A stretch of 64,000 nt of DNA from JAHBNG01 sp039028975 (GCA_039028975.1 JBCCHB010000044.1:38582-102581), one strand, 5' to 3'. Positions 44,382-54,194 are shown, counted from the first letter of the stretch. The notes: a model not told the origin generated them from the sequence alone. Program-made: numbers and translations.

Positions 44382-45371
44382 TTATAGTCTCATTTCAGAA
44401 AGGGATCGTTCCTCTCGGGTGATATAGTCGGCCGTCGGGCTTTCAATCCGTCCATACGCATTCCAAATTTTGAATCCTAATAGCGCCAACAGATCGTCGG
44501 AGGCCTCGTCGAGTACCGCTTGCTCCGTGCCAACAATAAAATTTTCTTGAGGGCGGAACATGGGACCGCAGAAGGTAGTCAGAATTCCATAGCGATTTAC
44601 ATTGCTCACGTTGGCCCCCGTTCCATGCCAGATGCGACCATCAAAGACCATGGCGGTCCCAGCTTTCCCGGCAGCAGCAATACTTTCCACACCGTCAACT
44701 CTATCTTTGGTTGGACGCACGCCATATAAATGGCTGCCTGGCACCAGCCGCGTTCCACCATTTTCCTTGGTAAAGTCACCCACCATCCACATCACGTTGA
44801 CAGCCGCTGCCGGTGCAATTAACTCAGGTTCATCAGCTTCAGTCCAGTTGGGTCTCTGGCGCGTAATGGAGCCAATGGGTACCTCAGATGGCCCTCGGCG
44901 AATCGGGCTGGGCATCCACCACTGATCCGTATGTAGATCCATCGCCACCCCACCGGGTTTGGCGATGTTCGCAGTAAAGCTAGAGAGCAGATAATCGTCG
45001 CCCAGTGCATGGTCAATTAGTGACCGTACGGATTCGTTGTAGAGAAGATCCCGAAAAACTTTTCCTTTATTGATCAGCATCCACAAGCGCTGATTAACGC
45101 CTCCAGATTCCGCAGTGAATGCGTTCTTGCGCAAATTACCATTCTGGTCTTTAAAACTGCCCCAATTCTGGTCTTTGCCGCCATCTTCATAGGCCACACC
45201 TTGCTGACGTTCTGCCTCAGCCTGCTCCTTCAGCCTGCTCAGCAGGGCATCCACCTCATCTTGTGACATGGCATCTTGTATCAGGGCATAGCCGTGGGTA
45301 TCCAGATCAGATTTGGCTTGGTTCAGGTCGGTCGTTGCCACGGGGAGCTCGGCAACAGATCTTGCTTTCAT
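44382..45371 (-). CDS. Phytanoyl-CoA dioxygenase-like Fe(II)/2-oxoglutarate enzyme (A)
   Basis: Predicted 329-residue cupin-fold hydroxylase of the PhyH family. ATG at 45371 is supported by GGAGGA nine bases upstream. DLNQAKSDLDTHGYALIQDAMSQDEVDALLSRL is the usual N-terminal helix-strand. H-x-D is in DLHTDQWW, and the distal His in GRIWHGTGANVS. PhyH enzymes hydroxylate small molecules using Fe(II), O2 and 2-oxoglutarate. It is the first gene of a catabolic group with two amidohydrolases and a Rieske protein. Confidence 0.9.
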   Translation of the reverse strand: MKARSVAELPVATTDLNQAKSDLDTHGYALIQDAMSQDEVDALLSRLKEQAEAERQQGVAYEDGGKDQNWGSFKDQNGNLRKNAFTAESGGVNQRLWMLINKGKVFRDLLYNESVRSLIDHALGDDYLLSSFTANIAKPGGVAMDLHTDQWWMPSPIRRGPSEVPIGSITRQRPNWTEADEPELIAPAAAVNVMWMVGDFTKENGGTRLVPGSHLYGVRPTKDRVDGVESIAAAGKAGTAMVFDGRIWHGTGANVSNVNRYGILTTFCGPMFRPQENFIVGTEQAVLDEASDDLLALLGFKIWNAYGRIESPTADYITREERSLSEMRL

Positions 45372-45685
45372 CGATTTGTTCCTCCAATTGAACTTGGGTA
45401 TGATGGCCAATGGCCGTCACACTCATTTACTGTAAAGCTACTTTAGATCCAAAACCGTTCCAATAAGGCCGCTCTGTCTGCAACGCACGGCTGGCTACTC
45501 AACAGGGTCAAGACTATTTGCAGCAAGCCGTGCATCGCAGTCTCCGCAATTTGAAGGATCTTGACTTTAAATTCGTACTGGCAACAACTCATTACTGGCA
45601 AAGCGAGGGCTTTGGACGATTGAATAACGCTAATTCTACAAAGGATTCTTGGTAGAGGCAAACGGGTTATTTGAACTCAACCATC
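45372..45685. other. Intergenic; possible decayed coding fragment
   Basis: The + strand from 45492 to about 45654 can be read as a smooth protein-like fragment (QQAVHRSLRNLKDLDFKFVL, then ATTHYWQ), faintly like part of a creatininase-type enzyme. Without a start it is at most a gene remnant. Nothing else seen. Confidence 0.25.
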
Positions 45686-45903
45686 CTAAGGAACGAGACT
45701 CGAATAAAACCGGAAACTTGGATGCCCGATTACTGCCTTCGGGCATGACAACTTTGGAGTTTTATTTGTTAGGCGATCCTAAGAAGCAAGACTTGAATAA
45801 AACCAAACGAAAGATCCCTCGGGTACTCGACGTGGTTGCCCGATTACAGCCTTCGGGCATGACATCGGCCAAGTCTCGGGCTTTATTAAATTTTCGTTCC
45901 TAA
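45686..45903. repeat. MITE-like repeat R4, double copy
   Basis: Two related units in tandem, both with gcccgatta(c)tgccttcgggcatgac-like hairpin text (gcccgattac-agccttcgggc). The outer ends cctaaggaacgag...aataaaacc and ggctttattaaattttcgttcctaag form an inverted repeat similar to that at 16553-16662. Confidence 0.6.
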
Positions 45904-46039
45904 GTGTAATTGAATCGTTATATTTTGGCGTTGACATATATAGAGGTTGCTGCGTACAATTTCTTTACACTTAACTTAACATGCTTTAACCAACCTAATA
46001 CAAATATGGAGTTGATTCAGGAATGGGAACGAAATAGTC

Positions 46040-47479
46040 ATGTTAACCTATTTGCGCCAAGTATTGCTGGAACCACCAACTTTAACAAGCCTAAGACAAA
46101 CAAAGCTAGCTCGACAACTTCATTATCTACTCCTCTTTGGTTTCTGCTTTATTCTCATCTACTCATCTACCCTAATCCTTCTAGACGATGCTAGGTCATC
46201 GATCATAAGCAGCATAATGGGCGTTATTGTGCTGATTCTGATTTGGTTATTGCATCACGGGTATTTTGGCTTTGCCTCTACAGCCATTATCACATCATCC
46301 TCGATTGCCGTCTTTGCAGCAATGACGATAAACGGCGGTATCCGTCATTCGGCACTCGTTATCATCGTCATGCTTTTGACCCTATCTAGCCTTTTCTTAG
46401 GAGCCAAAGGAACTATCAGATTGGGTATAATGGCTACTCTATTCGTCTGTGTTTTATTTTTCTTGGAGAGAATGGGACTCATTGTTGATCCCGAGTCAGT
46501 TAACCCACCTCAAATAACGGATCTATTTATCTCTCTAGCAGCCATTGTTGTTACAGCAACATTCCAACGCCAAATTATCAGCGACTTGGTTCATGGTCGG
46601 GAACAAATCCATGAGCAGGCAAGTTCTTTACAAAAGCAAAACCTAGCACTTCACAAAGCGCACCGTTCACTCCAAGAGCGCAGCAATGAACTCTCTAGGA
46701 CGCTGACGCAACTGCAAGCAATTCAACACGAATTGATTGAAGCCAAAGAGATAGCCGAGGCTGCAAACCAAGCAAAATCTGCCTTTCTGGCCCACATGAG
46801 CCATGAACTTCGTACACCACTCAATGGCATTATCGGTTTTGCTCAGCTACTCCAACTGGATGACAATTTAACGCGTGAGCAGCTCGATAACATCGCGATG
46901 ATCGATGAGTGCGGTAGTCATCTACTGTTACTTATCAGCGATATTCTAGATTTGGCCAAGATCGAGGCCAACAAAATAGAATTTGAGAAATCCCAGTGTG
47001 ATGTGAGAAAGATGGCTGATACGGTGATTGGGATCATGGATGAGTCGGCTCGCTCAAAAGAGCTTTCACTCTATTACAAGCTGGCCAATGACGTACCAAC
47101 CCAGATAGAAGTAGATGAGCGACGACTGCGTCAAATTTTCGTCAATCTGGTTGGCAATGCCGTCAAGTTTACGCAGCAGGGTGAAGTTGTTTTGAAGGTT
47201 CAACCTGCCAGGGTTTGTGAACCCAACAAACCGGGGTATATGCTTCTGAACTTTTCCGTAACCGATACGGGAATAGGCATAGCAGCTGACGAATTAAATC
47301 ATATTTTCGATCCATTTGAGCAGGCTGGTTCGAGCCAGCAGAGAGCGGTTGGCACTGGGCTGGGGTTAGCCATTACCCGTAGGCTGGTTGGGGCCATGGG
47401 CGGTGAGTTACGCGTGGAGAGCAAGGAAGGAGAAGGAACTACCTTTTGGTTCGAGCTATGCGTTCGCATGGGGGTATAG
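46040..47479 (+). CDS. Sensor histidine kinase
   Basis: This 479-residue membrane kinase has an N-terminal sensor part of several helices (about 25-190, short loops), then a coiled coil (about 190-245: EQIHEQASSLQKQNLALHKA). HisKA follows with the phospho-accepting His in AFLAHMSHELRTPLNGIIGF, and HATPase with the N box DERRLRQIFVNLVGNAVKFT, TDTGIGIA and GTGLGLAITRRLVG. It ends without a receiver, so its response regulator is elsewhere. It is convergent with the MFS gene, separated by one base. Confidence 0.93.
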   Translation: MLTYLRQVLLEPPTLTSLRQTKLARQLHYLLLFGFCFILIYSSTLILLDDARSSIISSIMGVIVLILIWLLHHGYFGFASTAIITSSSIAVFAAMTINGGIRHSALVIIVMLLTLSSLFLGAKGTIRLGIMATLFVCVLFFLERMGLIVDPESVNPPQITDLFISLAAIVVTATFQRQIISDLVHGREQIHEQASSLQKQNLALHKAHRSLQERSNELSRTLTQLQAIQHELIEAKEIAEAANQAKSAFLAHMSHELRTPLNGIIGFAQLLQLDDNLTREQLDNIAMIDECGSHLLLLISDILDLAKIEANKIEFEKSQCDVRKMADTVIGIMDESARSKELSLYYKLANDVPTQIEVDERRLRQIFVNLVGNAVKFTQQGEVVLKVQPARVCEPNKPGYMLLNFSVTDTGIGIAADELNHIFDPFEQAGSSQQRAVGTGLGLAITRRLVGAMGGELRVESKEGEGTTFWFELCVRMGV

Positions 47480-47480
47480 A

Positions 47481-48743
47481 TTATGCTCTTACCATGGCTT
47501 GCCGATATCCAGGTAACCAAACCAACATAAGACAAATAAGTATAATGGCTACCCCACTCTGCATGCCCACTGCCAGGGACGCCCCCAAATTCTCCGCCAA
47601 TGCACCTATCTGCAGGCGACCAAATGGCCCAGCGCCAATGAACAACGTTAGAGATCCCATCACTCGACTCCGCATTTCATCGCTTGCTGTGAGCAATATG
47701 ATCGATGTTTGCATGACCGCAAAGCAGACTCGCCCCACGCCCGCAACGGCAAGCAACACCAGCGAAAGGTAGAAATTAGTGGATAGCGAAAAGAAGAGCA
47801 ACGCCAGGCAGAAGAAGGCCGAACCCAAGGCAAAGATCCACTGAATGCCAAAGAGATGACGAATTCGATTAACCACAAACAACCCGATTCCAGCTCCCAC
47901 TCCACTCGCCGCCCCCAAAATACCCAAGCCCAACGGTCCCTGGTTTAGAACATCCCGAGCAAAAACAGGCAGCATAGAGTCATATGGAAAGGGCAGGAAA
48001 TTCATAATGCAGGTTACGGCCATCACCCCTATAAGAAGTTGATTTAAACGGATGTACTGCAATCCCGCTGCGATCCGCTGCAATGGCGGTGAGCCGTCTG
48101 GCATGGCGCTCTTGGGAATGGGTTGTTTGCTTAGACCCAAAAGCGCCGCCAGGGCCAGGCCGGAGACCAAAGCAATCAGCGTATACCCACCCATCCCACC
48201 AAACAAGGCCAGGAACGTCCCACTCAAAAGCGGCCCTACTATGCTCGACAGATTCTGGACAAAATTCTCCAGCAGCATGGCCTCCACACTCAATTCTTTA
48301 CCCACCAAATCCGGAATCAATGAGCGACGCGAAGCCCAGTCCACCCCCCAAACCGATCCGATCAAAAGGGATGCCCCAGCCAACTGCCAGTAACCAAGCC
48401 AATCCAACCACAAGAGAACCACCACCACACAAGTCACCACCAACGCAACCGTCTGGGCAAACAAACTAAAGGCCCGCCGCCCAAACCGGTCAATGATCGG
48501 CCCCGCAAAGACACCCACAAAGAGCGTCGGAACCGAACGAAAGAAACCTATCAACGCCACCATCCACGGCGAATCCGTCATCTCCAACGCCAGCCAGCCA
48601 TTCACAATCAACTCCATCCAACGGGCCTGCCACCAGAGAAAGTTACTGGTTAGCAGAAAGCGGAAGTCGCGATGGATTAAGGGAGCCAAAAGTCCAGATT
48701 TGGGGAGCATATGGGGTAGTGCTTTACACAGCAACCTCTTCAA
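47481..48743 (-). CDS. Major facilitator superfamily transporter
   Basis: A 420-residue, 12-helix MFS transporter (enterobactin-exporter/EntS-like or MdtG-like DHA group). Support: VGVFAGPIIDRFGRRAFSLFAQTVAL (motif A, G-x-x-x-D-R-x-G-R-R), an N-terminal MLPKSGLLAPLIHRDFRFLLTSNFLWWQARWMELIVNGWL, and GSVWGVDWASRRSLIPDLVGKE. Its start overlaps the end of the downstream-strand dioxygenase gene by 20 bases (both minus), so the two are translationally linked. It may import or export the substrate handled by the dioxygenase. Confidence 0.9.
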   Translation of the reverse strand: MKRLLCKALPHMLPKSGLLAPLIHRDFRFLLTSNFLWWQARWMELIVNGWLALEMTDSPWMVALIGFFRSVPTLFVGVFAGPIIDRFGRRAFSLFAQTVALVVTCVVVVLLWLDWLGYWQLAGASLLIGSVWGVDWASRRSLIPDLVGKELSVEAMLLENFVQNLSSIVGPLLSGTFLALFGGMGGYTLIALVSGLALAALLGLSKQPIPKSAMPDGSPPLQRIAAGLQYIRLNQLLIGVMAVTCIMNFLPFPYDSMLPVFARDVLNQGPLGLGILGAASGVGAGIGLFVVNRIRHLFGIQWIFALGSAFFCLALLFFSLSTNFYLSLVLLAVAGVGRVCFAVMQTSIILLTASDEMRSRVMGSLTLFIGAGPFGRLQIGALAENLGASLAVGMQSGVAIILICLMLVWLPGYRQAMVRA

Positions 48744-49581
48744 ATAGAGAGGGGAAGTGCCTTAAGGGATCACCTGGCTCCTGCAGGAGAATTTGCTGAC
48801 GAGGCGTCAACTCTACATCCGTCGGTGCCTCCACCCGTTTTGACGTCCAGACCATGTGAGAGACACAATATTTATACAGCAGGGTGCGTCGTTCGTGGGC
48901 CGCCCGCCATGGGGCCGTGCCGTGGGTCAGGGCTTCACTAAAGAGAATCACCGAACCAGCAGGCATGGCAGGAATGATGACGTGGGGTGACGCTTCGTGG
49001 GCTTCTTTGATCCCATGGGGCAGTTTATAGTTGCTTTTGTGGCTCCCTGGAATGCAACAGAAGCCACCATGTTCTGGCCCTGCGTCGGCCAAGGCCCAAG
49101 CCACCACAATAAATCCCTCATGAATTTGGTTGGGGCGAAAGGCGAAATATTCACCTGGCTCCACACCTGAGTTGGGGGCTGATGCACCATAATCGGAATG
49201 GAGAGAGCTGTACTTCATGCCCTGGCGCATGTACATGCCGTAGAGTCGATCCAGTCGAAACGCGTCACCCAAGCGAGCACGAAGCGCGGGCATAACCGAC
49301 GGGTGATCCAGCAAATCACAGAAGGGCTTGCCCCAGTTAAGAAAACCCGATCCCACTGGCGAGTTCCCAGCACCGTTACCCGCACCATTCGTCTTGTAGG
49401 ACAAAAGCGACGATTCCAGCGTTGGGGCGCTCCCAAAGCGCGGTGACTTCTCTGGCGCAGGCAAGTTCTGGTCGTCAATTAACTGGTTCAGGGTTGCCAC
49501 CTCTTGAGGGGTCAAGGCATTTTCAATGACCAAGTAACCATGTAAATCAAAGAGATATTGCTGTAGTTCGAGATTATCCAT
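48724..49581 (-). CDS. Phytanoyl-CoA dioxygenase-like Fe(II)/2-oxoglutarate enzyme (B)
   Basis: A 285-residue PhyH-family enzyme. ATG at 49581 is chosen because AAGGAGG lies eight bases upstream; the longer frame to 49686 has no support. Motifs: LFDLHGYLVIENALTPQEVATLNQLID, H-x-D in SSLHSDYGASAP, a GGFCCIPGSHKSNY segment, the distal His in ALTHGTAPWRA and the Arg in RRTLLYKY that binds 2-oxoglutarate. Hydroxylation of a small molecule is likely. It overlaps the transporter gene and is divergent from the Gfo/Idh/MocA gene across a 600-base gap. Confidence 0.9.
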   Translation of the reverse strand: MDNLELQQYLFDLHGYLVIENALTPQEVATLNQLIDDQNLPAPEKSPRFGSAPTLESSLLSYKTNGAGNGAGNSPVGSGFLNWGKPFCDLLDHPSVMPALRARLGDAFRLDRLYGMYMRQGMKYSSLHSDYGASAPNSGVEPGEYFAFRPNQIHEGFIVVAWALADAGPEHGGFCCIPGSHKSNYKLPHGIKEAHEASPHVIIPAMPAGSVILFSEALTHGTAPWRAAHERRTLLYKYCVSHMVWTSKRVEAPTDVELTPRQQILLQEPGDPLRHFPSLFEEVAV

Positions 49582-50202
49582 CCAGGTATCCTCCTTGGTA
49601 TAGTTCCGAATATAATCGGCAAGCACTGTGTATGGGGGAGGGTGTTGCTTATGAAATTCCTCAGAAGCTGTTTGAAAAGGGTGCAACGCTTGTCATTACT
49701 TCGACAGGCTCAGCACAAGTCTGAGGGAGCGAAGCGACTGAAAAATTTCTGTTTTAAGTGCGAGCAATCGTGAGATTATTCGTCTGGTACTCCGTCGCAA
49801 GCAGATCGATCACGGCCGCAAAGCGGCACTGTAACCAAACAGAATAGCTTTCCAGACGGCTTCTAAGGTAGTTTACCAAATGACCAACCATTTGACCACT
49901 AAACAATTTTTGTAAATACAGCCCAAATTTTGGAACGAAGAGCGGGTTGCATTTCATCTTTGGCATCACCCTTGCATTCCCCTTTACTTTTACGTCGCGG
50001 CTTTACAGATTATAATCAGCAGAATCTGTTCTCATTCGCTCTTGTCACCTGACTTGGCCAAGGTGGATGAATATAGGAACCATAACTTATAGTAAGCTCT
50101 GTTTGAAAACGGTAGTTGCTTTTCTCTTGTAGAAGCCATCGGAAACTACCGTTTTCAATACAACCGCACTTTACTAACCGATTATAAATCTTTGGAGAAA
50201 CC
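49582..50202. other. Intergenic region with inverted repeat R5
   Basis: No gene seen in the 620 bases. It holds the promoter regions of the two flanking divergent genes and an inverted repeat (50103-50158). Confidence 0.5.
50103..50158 (+). repeat. Inverted repeat R5, copy 2
   Basis: Perfect 15-base arms ttgaaaacggtagtt (50103-50117) and aactaccgttttcaa (50144-50158) with a 26-base loop, 45 bases before the dehydrogenase start. Flanking text (ctctgtttgaaaac; accgca after the second arm) resembles 25122-25195. Confidence 0.7.
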
Positions 50203-51261
50203 ATGAATAGCACCCTGAACGTTGGCGTCATTGGCATTGGCGGCATATCACGTACTCACATGCCGGGTTGGGAGGCATCCGAACATGCAGAAGTGGTAGC
50301 GGGTAGCGACATTAACGAAAACGCGCTGCAAGAGTGGGGGTCAACCCACGGCGTTACCAAACTAGTCGCCGATCCATCTGAACTCTTCAACGATCCCGAT
50401 ATCGACATTATCGACATCTGCACGCCAAACATGTACCACGCCCCCCTGGCCATTGCCGCCCTGGAAGCAGGCAAGCACGTCCTCTGCGAAAAGCCGTTGG
50501 CCCCCACTCCCGATGAAGTTCGTCAAATGATCCAAGCCCGCGACCGCTCGGGTAAAGAGCTAATGACGGCCCAGCACTTTCGCTTTAAAGGCAACTCCCA
50601 GGCCATGAAAGAGCATATTCAGACTGGCGTGCTGGGTGACATCTACCACGCCCGCAGTTGGATGATGCGCCGCAACGGATTTATACCCACCCCCACATTT
50701 CTGCAGAAGAAGCACAGTGGCGGCGGCCCCTGCATCGACATCGGCGTCCACGTACTCGACCTGACGCTCTGGCTCATGGGAAACCCCCAGCCGGTCGTTG
50801 TTTCCGGTGTAGCCAAAGCACCCCTGGCCCATCTGCCAGGCCAATTTGCCGCCTGGACGCGCACACCCGTTGATTCATCCCAGTGGGACGTCGAAGACTT
50901 TGCCGCAGCCTTTGTGCGCTTTGAAAACGGTGCCACCCTAATGCTCGAAGTGAGTTGGCTGCTTCACCATGATATCGAAGGTGAGGATATGCAGATCTGG
51001 CTCTACGGCACCCAAGGCGGCTGCCACTGGCCCAAAGCCGATTTCCTCTCCTCCGACTTCGGAACCCGTCAACTGCTCAACAGCAACCTCAAGCTAACCA
51101 GAGACACAATGGAACCTCATGCCCTTGAGTGCGTCGCCTTTGCCAAAGCATTGGCCGAAGGCGCACCATCACCCGTGCCACCCGAACAGTCGTTACAGGT
51201 TATGGCGATATTGGATGGGATTTATCGTAGTCAAAAAGAAGGGGGGGAAGTGCGGATCTAG
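50203..51261 (+). CDS. Gfo/Idh/MocA family NAD(P)-dependent oxidoreductase
   Basis: A 352-residue dehydrogenase. N-terminal Rossmann fold: VGVIGIGGISRTHMPGW, then DIIDICTPNMYHAPLAIAALEAGKHVLCEKPLAP, with the catalytic EKP motif. A C-terminal alpha/beta domain (about 125-345) has GGGPCIDIGVHVLDLTLWLMG, the D-x-G-x-H site for sugar or polyol substrates. Members oxidise sugars, inositols or reduce biliverdin; the substrate here is unknown. It is divergent from the dioxygenase-B gene, which suggests shared control of a catabolic pathway. Confidence 0.92.
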   Translation: MNSTLNVGVIGIGGISRTHMPGWEASEHAEVVAGSDINENALQEWGSTHGVTKLVADPSELFNDPDIDIIDICTPNMYHAPLAIAALEAGKHVLCEKPLAPTPDEVRQMIQARDRSGKELMTAQHFRFKGNSQAMKEHIQTGVLGDIYHARSWMMRRNGFIPTPTFLQKKHSGGGPCIDIGVHVLDLTLWLMGNPQPVVVSGVAKAPLAHLPGQFAAWTRTPVDSSQWDVEDFAAAFVRFENGATLMLEVSWLLHHDIEGEDMQIWLYGTQGGCHWPKADFLSSDFGTRQLLNSNLKLTRDTMEPHALECVAFAKALAEGAPSPVPPEQSLQVMAILDGIYRSQKEGGEVRI

Positions 51262-51694
51262 GGTGGGTGTTGGTTTGGAGAGGAGGGGGTTGGTTTTGTT
51301 CTATCGGGAACGATGGGCTGATTACAGTACGAAGGTGGTTGGTGGAGAAACACCCTCTGCCCTCAGGTAAAAATAAAATCATGCTGAATATCATACGGTC
51401 TCAGAGAGGGCTTTACAAAGGGGGAAGTTATTAGAGTCGGCAAATGGAACTACCGGCTCTTTTCTTACTGCTATCAACATGGATTATAGGCAAAGGAGTA
51501 GGAGTTGAATACGTGTTGAATTTGCGAATGCCTACATTTTACCCGTCTAAATCTCAGAGATATGTTCGACAATAATTCTAGCACTCTTTTTGTCTCACCT
51601 AGTATAGACACTCAAGGAGGTTAGCATTGGAACTTATATTTCATCATTGGCACTAGTGTTAGCCCAATCGTTAATTGACGGGTTGTATGAAATG
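51262..51694. other. Intergenic left flank of the IS630 element
   Basis: About 430 bases with no recognised gene or repeat. Confidence 0.4.
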
Positions 51695-52934
51695 TAGTTA
51701 CCTTTCGGGAATAATGGCGATGAACTGTCTTGGCGAAAGGATCCCGAAATGGCAAAGTATTATCGAGTAACGCTGATGGAGGAAGAACGGAATGAATTGC
51801 AAGTATTGATCAAAACCGGCAAGGCTGCGGCAAGAAAGTTGAACCATGCCCGAATCCTGCTCTTGAGTGACGAAGGGGAGCAAGGCCCAGGCAAGCCAGA
51901 CAGTATGATAGCTGAGGCACTGGACACGGGCTTGCGAACGATAGAACGAGTACGCAAACGATTTGTCGAAGAAGGCATTGCCGAAGCAATCAGCCCAAAG
52001 CCACGTCCGAAACGGCCAAGTAAGGTCAAAATTCAGGGGGCGATCGAAGAGCAACTGATTACGCTGGCGTGTAGTGCACCACCCGCAGGGCGAGGACGCT
52101 GGACCGTGGAACTGTTGGCGGATCAATTGGTTATCCTCACATCGCTGGAGGGTGTCTCTGATGAAACGGTGCGCAAGACACTCAAAAAAAAGACATTGAC
52201 CTTGCTGCCGTAAAGACTTGGTGCTTTCCGAAAGAGGCCAGCGGCGAATACGTTTGCCGTCTGGAAGATGTGTTAAACGAGTATGCGAAACCATTCGACC
52301 CAGAATATCCGCTGGTCTGTATGGACGAAGCGAGTCGGCAACTCATCGGTCAGGTCATCCTGCCATTGCCGACACAGCCCGGTCAACCCGCTTTGCACGA
52401 CTATGAATATACACGCAACGGCGTCTGCAATCTGTTTGTCTTTTGCCAACCGCACATCGGTTGGCGACGTGTGCTCGTGACCGAGCGGCGCACCAAACAA
52501 GATTGGGCGCAGACGATTCGGACACTGGTCGACGTTGAATTCCCTGCTGCGCGTCGGATTCGACTCGTGCTGGATAATCTGAACACCCATGTTGGTGGGG
52601 CACTCTATGACACCTTTCCTCCCCCAGAAGCACGCCGACTCATGGAGAAGCTCGAATTCCATTACACTCCCAAGCACGCAAGTTGGCTCAACATGGCCGA
52701 AATCGAGATCGGTGTCCTCGCCAGACAATGTCTTAACCGCCGCATTGACGACCGCGATTTTCTCATCCGTGAGGTCGACGCATGGCAGGCTGAACGCAAT
52801 GAGTTACGAGCTAAGATCCATTGGACTTTCACTATCGAATCCGCTCGCCACAAACTCCGGCGGCTCTATCCAACTGTTGCTGCCTAACTTTGCGGCCATC
52901 ACCAACTCGCCATTTAAAGATTGGGGAGACACTA
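51695..52934 (+). mobile_element. IS630-family insertion sequence
   Basis: Contains one transposase gene with a frameshift site. Boundaries are estimated: a TA (IS630 target) occurs at each end (51695-51696 and 52933-52934), and both ends share aatggcga in inverted orientation (51713 region; reversed at about 52907-52914). The full terminal repeats are imperfect, so the limits could shift by some bases. It lies right before the GTPase cluster. Confidence 0.6.
51749..52887 (+). CDS. IS630-family transposase made by -1 frameshift
   Basis: The first frame (51749-52213) carries the N-terminal helix-turn-helix part (LNHARILLLSDEGEQG, RVRKRFVEEGI), ending in a stop. The -1 frame continues from 52192 (DIDLAAVKTWCFPKEASGEY) to 52887 with the DDE domain: MDEASRQL (first Asp), RLVLDNLNTH (second Asp), and HASWLNMAEIEIGV (Glu). 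At 52186-52192 lies A_AAA_AAG, a classic slippery heptamer that produces exactly this -1 shift. The fused protein is about 379 residues, normal for this family. It may be an expressed programmed frameshift or a simple mutation. Confidence 0.8.
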
Positions 52935-52984
52935 GTTTAGTTTGTCATCATAGCGAATCCACCTGACTAAAACGAACCTCATTA

Positions 52985-54019
52985 CTATATCGCCTCATAT
53001 TCAAGAGCCCAGAAGAAAGGATCTAGCACTCGCTTTGGCATAATTTGCATTCCATCATCTGTATCAAGCTCGGTGACATCGTGACCAGTAGCTGAGATTA
53101 ACGTATAATGTGCTTGAATATTGTTGCGCTCGATTAAACCGACTAAATTTGCTCCCCCGGGAGCACCGTCACTATCCGTTAATAGCCAACGTCTAATTAC
53201 ATCACTAACTTGCTTCATTTGAGCTATATAGGACTCCATATCATCTTCAGTTACAGGCATCGTATGGGGAGAACGTAGCGAATTCCAGATATTGTCTTGG
53301 CGGAGATAGTTTTTAAGCACTGGTGGCAACTGAGGTAACATGTCGGCCATTGTCAAGATGATAATTAATTCGCGACGTTTGGTATTAAAGTTAATCTTAT
53401 TCTGTACCATGGTTTCAATGTATATATTTAATAATTGATCCATAGATTCACCAGATTCCATTTTAGGAATACTTATTAACATAAACGTTGTCGCTGTATT
53501 TAAAAGGAATGGCAATTCTTCTACTGGAACATTATTGAAGTCTTCAAATTTCTCGCCAGCGTGATCCATAATAACCAGCCACTTTGACCCCCACCTTAAC
53601 ATATTTTCTAACTTCATTATGTACACCTCATTCTGTTGACGATCTCGTCTTTGTGTAGGAGGCGGCATTCCTCCGCCGCGAAGCGTCGAACGAAGTTGTC
53701 TTTCGTGCTCTATGTCGAGCTGAGTAACCGATTGATGTGTATAGTCTGGCCATAACTTTCGCATATCTAATAGATGTAGTCGTAATGCATCAAGAAAGAC
53801 GGTTTTTCCGTGACCTGTCCAACCAAAAACCTGAACAAACAATGGGGTTGCATCATTATAATTCTTGATATACTGTAACGGGAATACGTAGTTACAAGTT
53901 GTCCCATCCGCAAGTGTTTGACTACAGGTAGCGGTATCGGTGTCAACTCTACTAATTTGCTGGCACTTTGGACATTTGATCTTGTTTTTTATGCCGAAAA
54001 TATTTGTGAGTATGCTCAT
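52985..54019 (-). CDS. Zinc-ribbon GTPase, 'double-GTPase'-type, copy 1
   Basis: Predicted 344-residue protein. N-terminal zinc ribbon with C16, C19, C32 and C42 (CPKC ... C ... C). Walker A/P-loop GWTGHGKT at 66-73, DHAGE in WLVIMDHAGEKFEDF as the Walker B/G3 site, and ILTMADML as a TxAD G4-like motif. It is colinear with the neighbour at 54195-55280 throughout, so they are duplicated paralogues, and it ends in the same RVLDPFFWALE. It has no membrane segment. It resembles GTPases I recall as 'double-GTPase' components of predicted conflict systems. It is the last gene of a minus-strand group. Nucleotide hydrolysis is inferred from the motifs. Confidence 0.75.
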   Translation of the reverse strand: MSILTNIFGIKNKIKCPKCQQISRVDTDTATCSQTLADGTTCNYVFPLQYIKNYNDATPLFVQVFGWTGHGKTVFLDALRLHLLDMRKLWPDYTHQSVTQLDIEHERQLRSTLRGGGMPPPTQRRDRQQNEVYIMKLENMLRWGSKWLVIMDHAGEKFEDFNNVPVEELPFLLNTATTFMLISIPKMESGESMDQLLNIYIETMVQNKINFNTKRRELIIILTMADMLPQLPPVLKNYLRQDNIWNSLRSPHTMPVTEDDMESYIAQMKQVSDVIRRWLLTDSDGAPGGANLVGLIERNNIQAHYTLISATGHDVTELDTDDGMQIMPKRVLDPFFWALEYEAI

Positions 54020-54194
54020 TATTACCTTCCATCAAGGTTTGGGTTATATTACATCTATACATAAAACAATTTAACTATAAATAACTACGGTTTAGTTAGA
54101 TGGAATACCGAATTGTGCTCAAATTGTTTAGCGAAACCCTAATTCAGATTTTTGTACAATACTCGGTATACGATCGTTAATCAGAGATTTGCGG
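54020..54194. other. Gap between the two paralogous GTPase genes
   Basis: 175 AT-rich bases with no gene. It could hold an internal promoter for the last gene. Confidence 0.4.
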
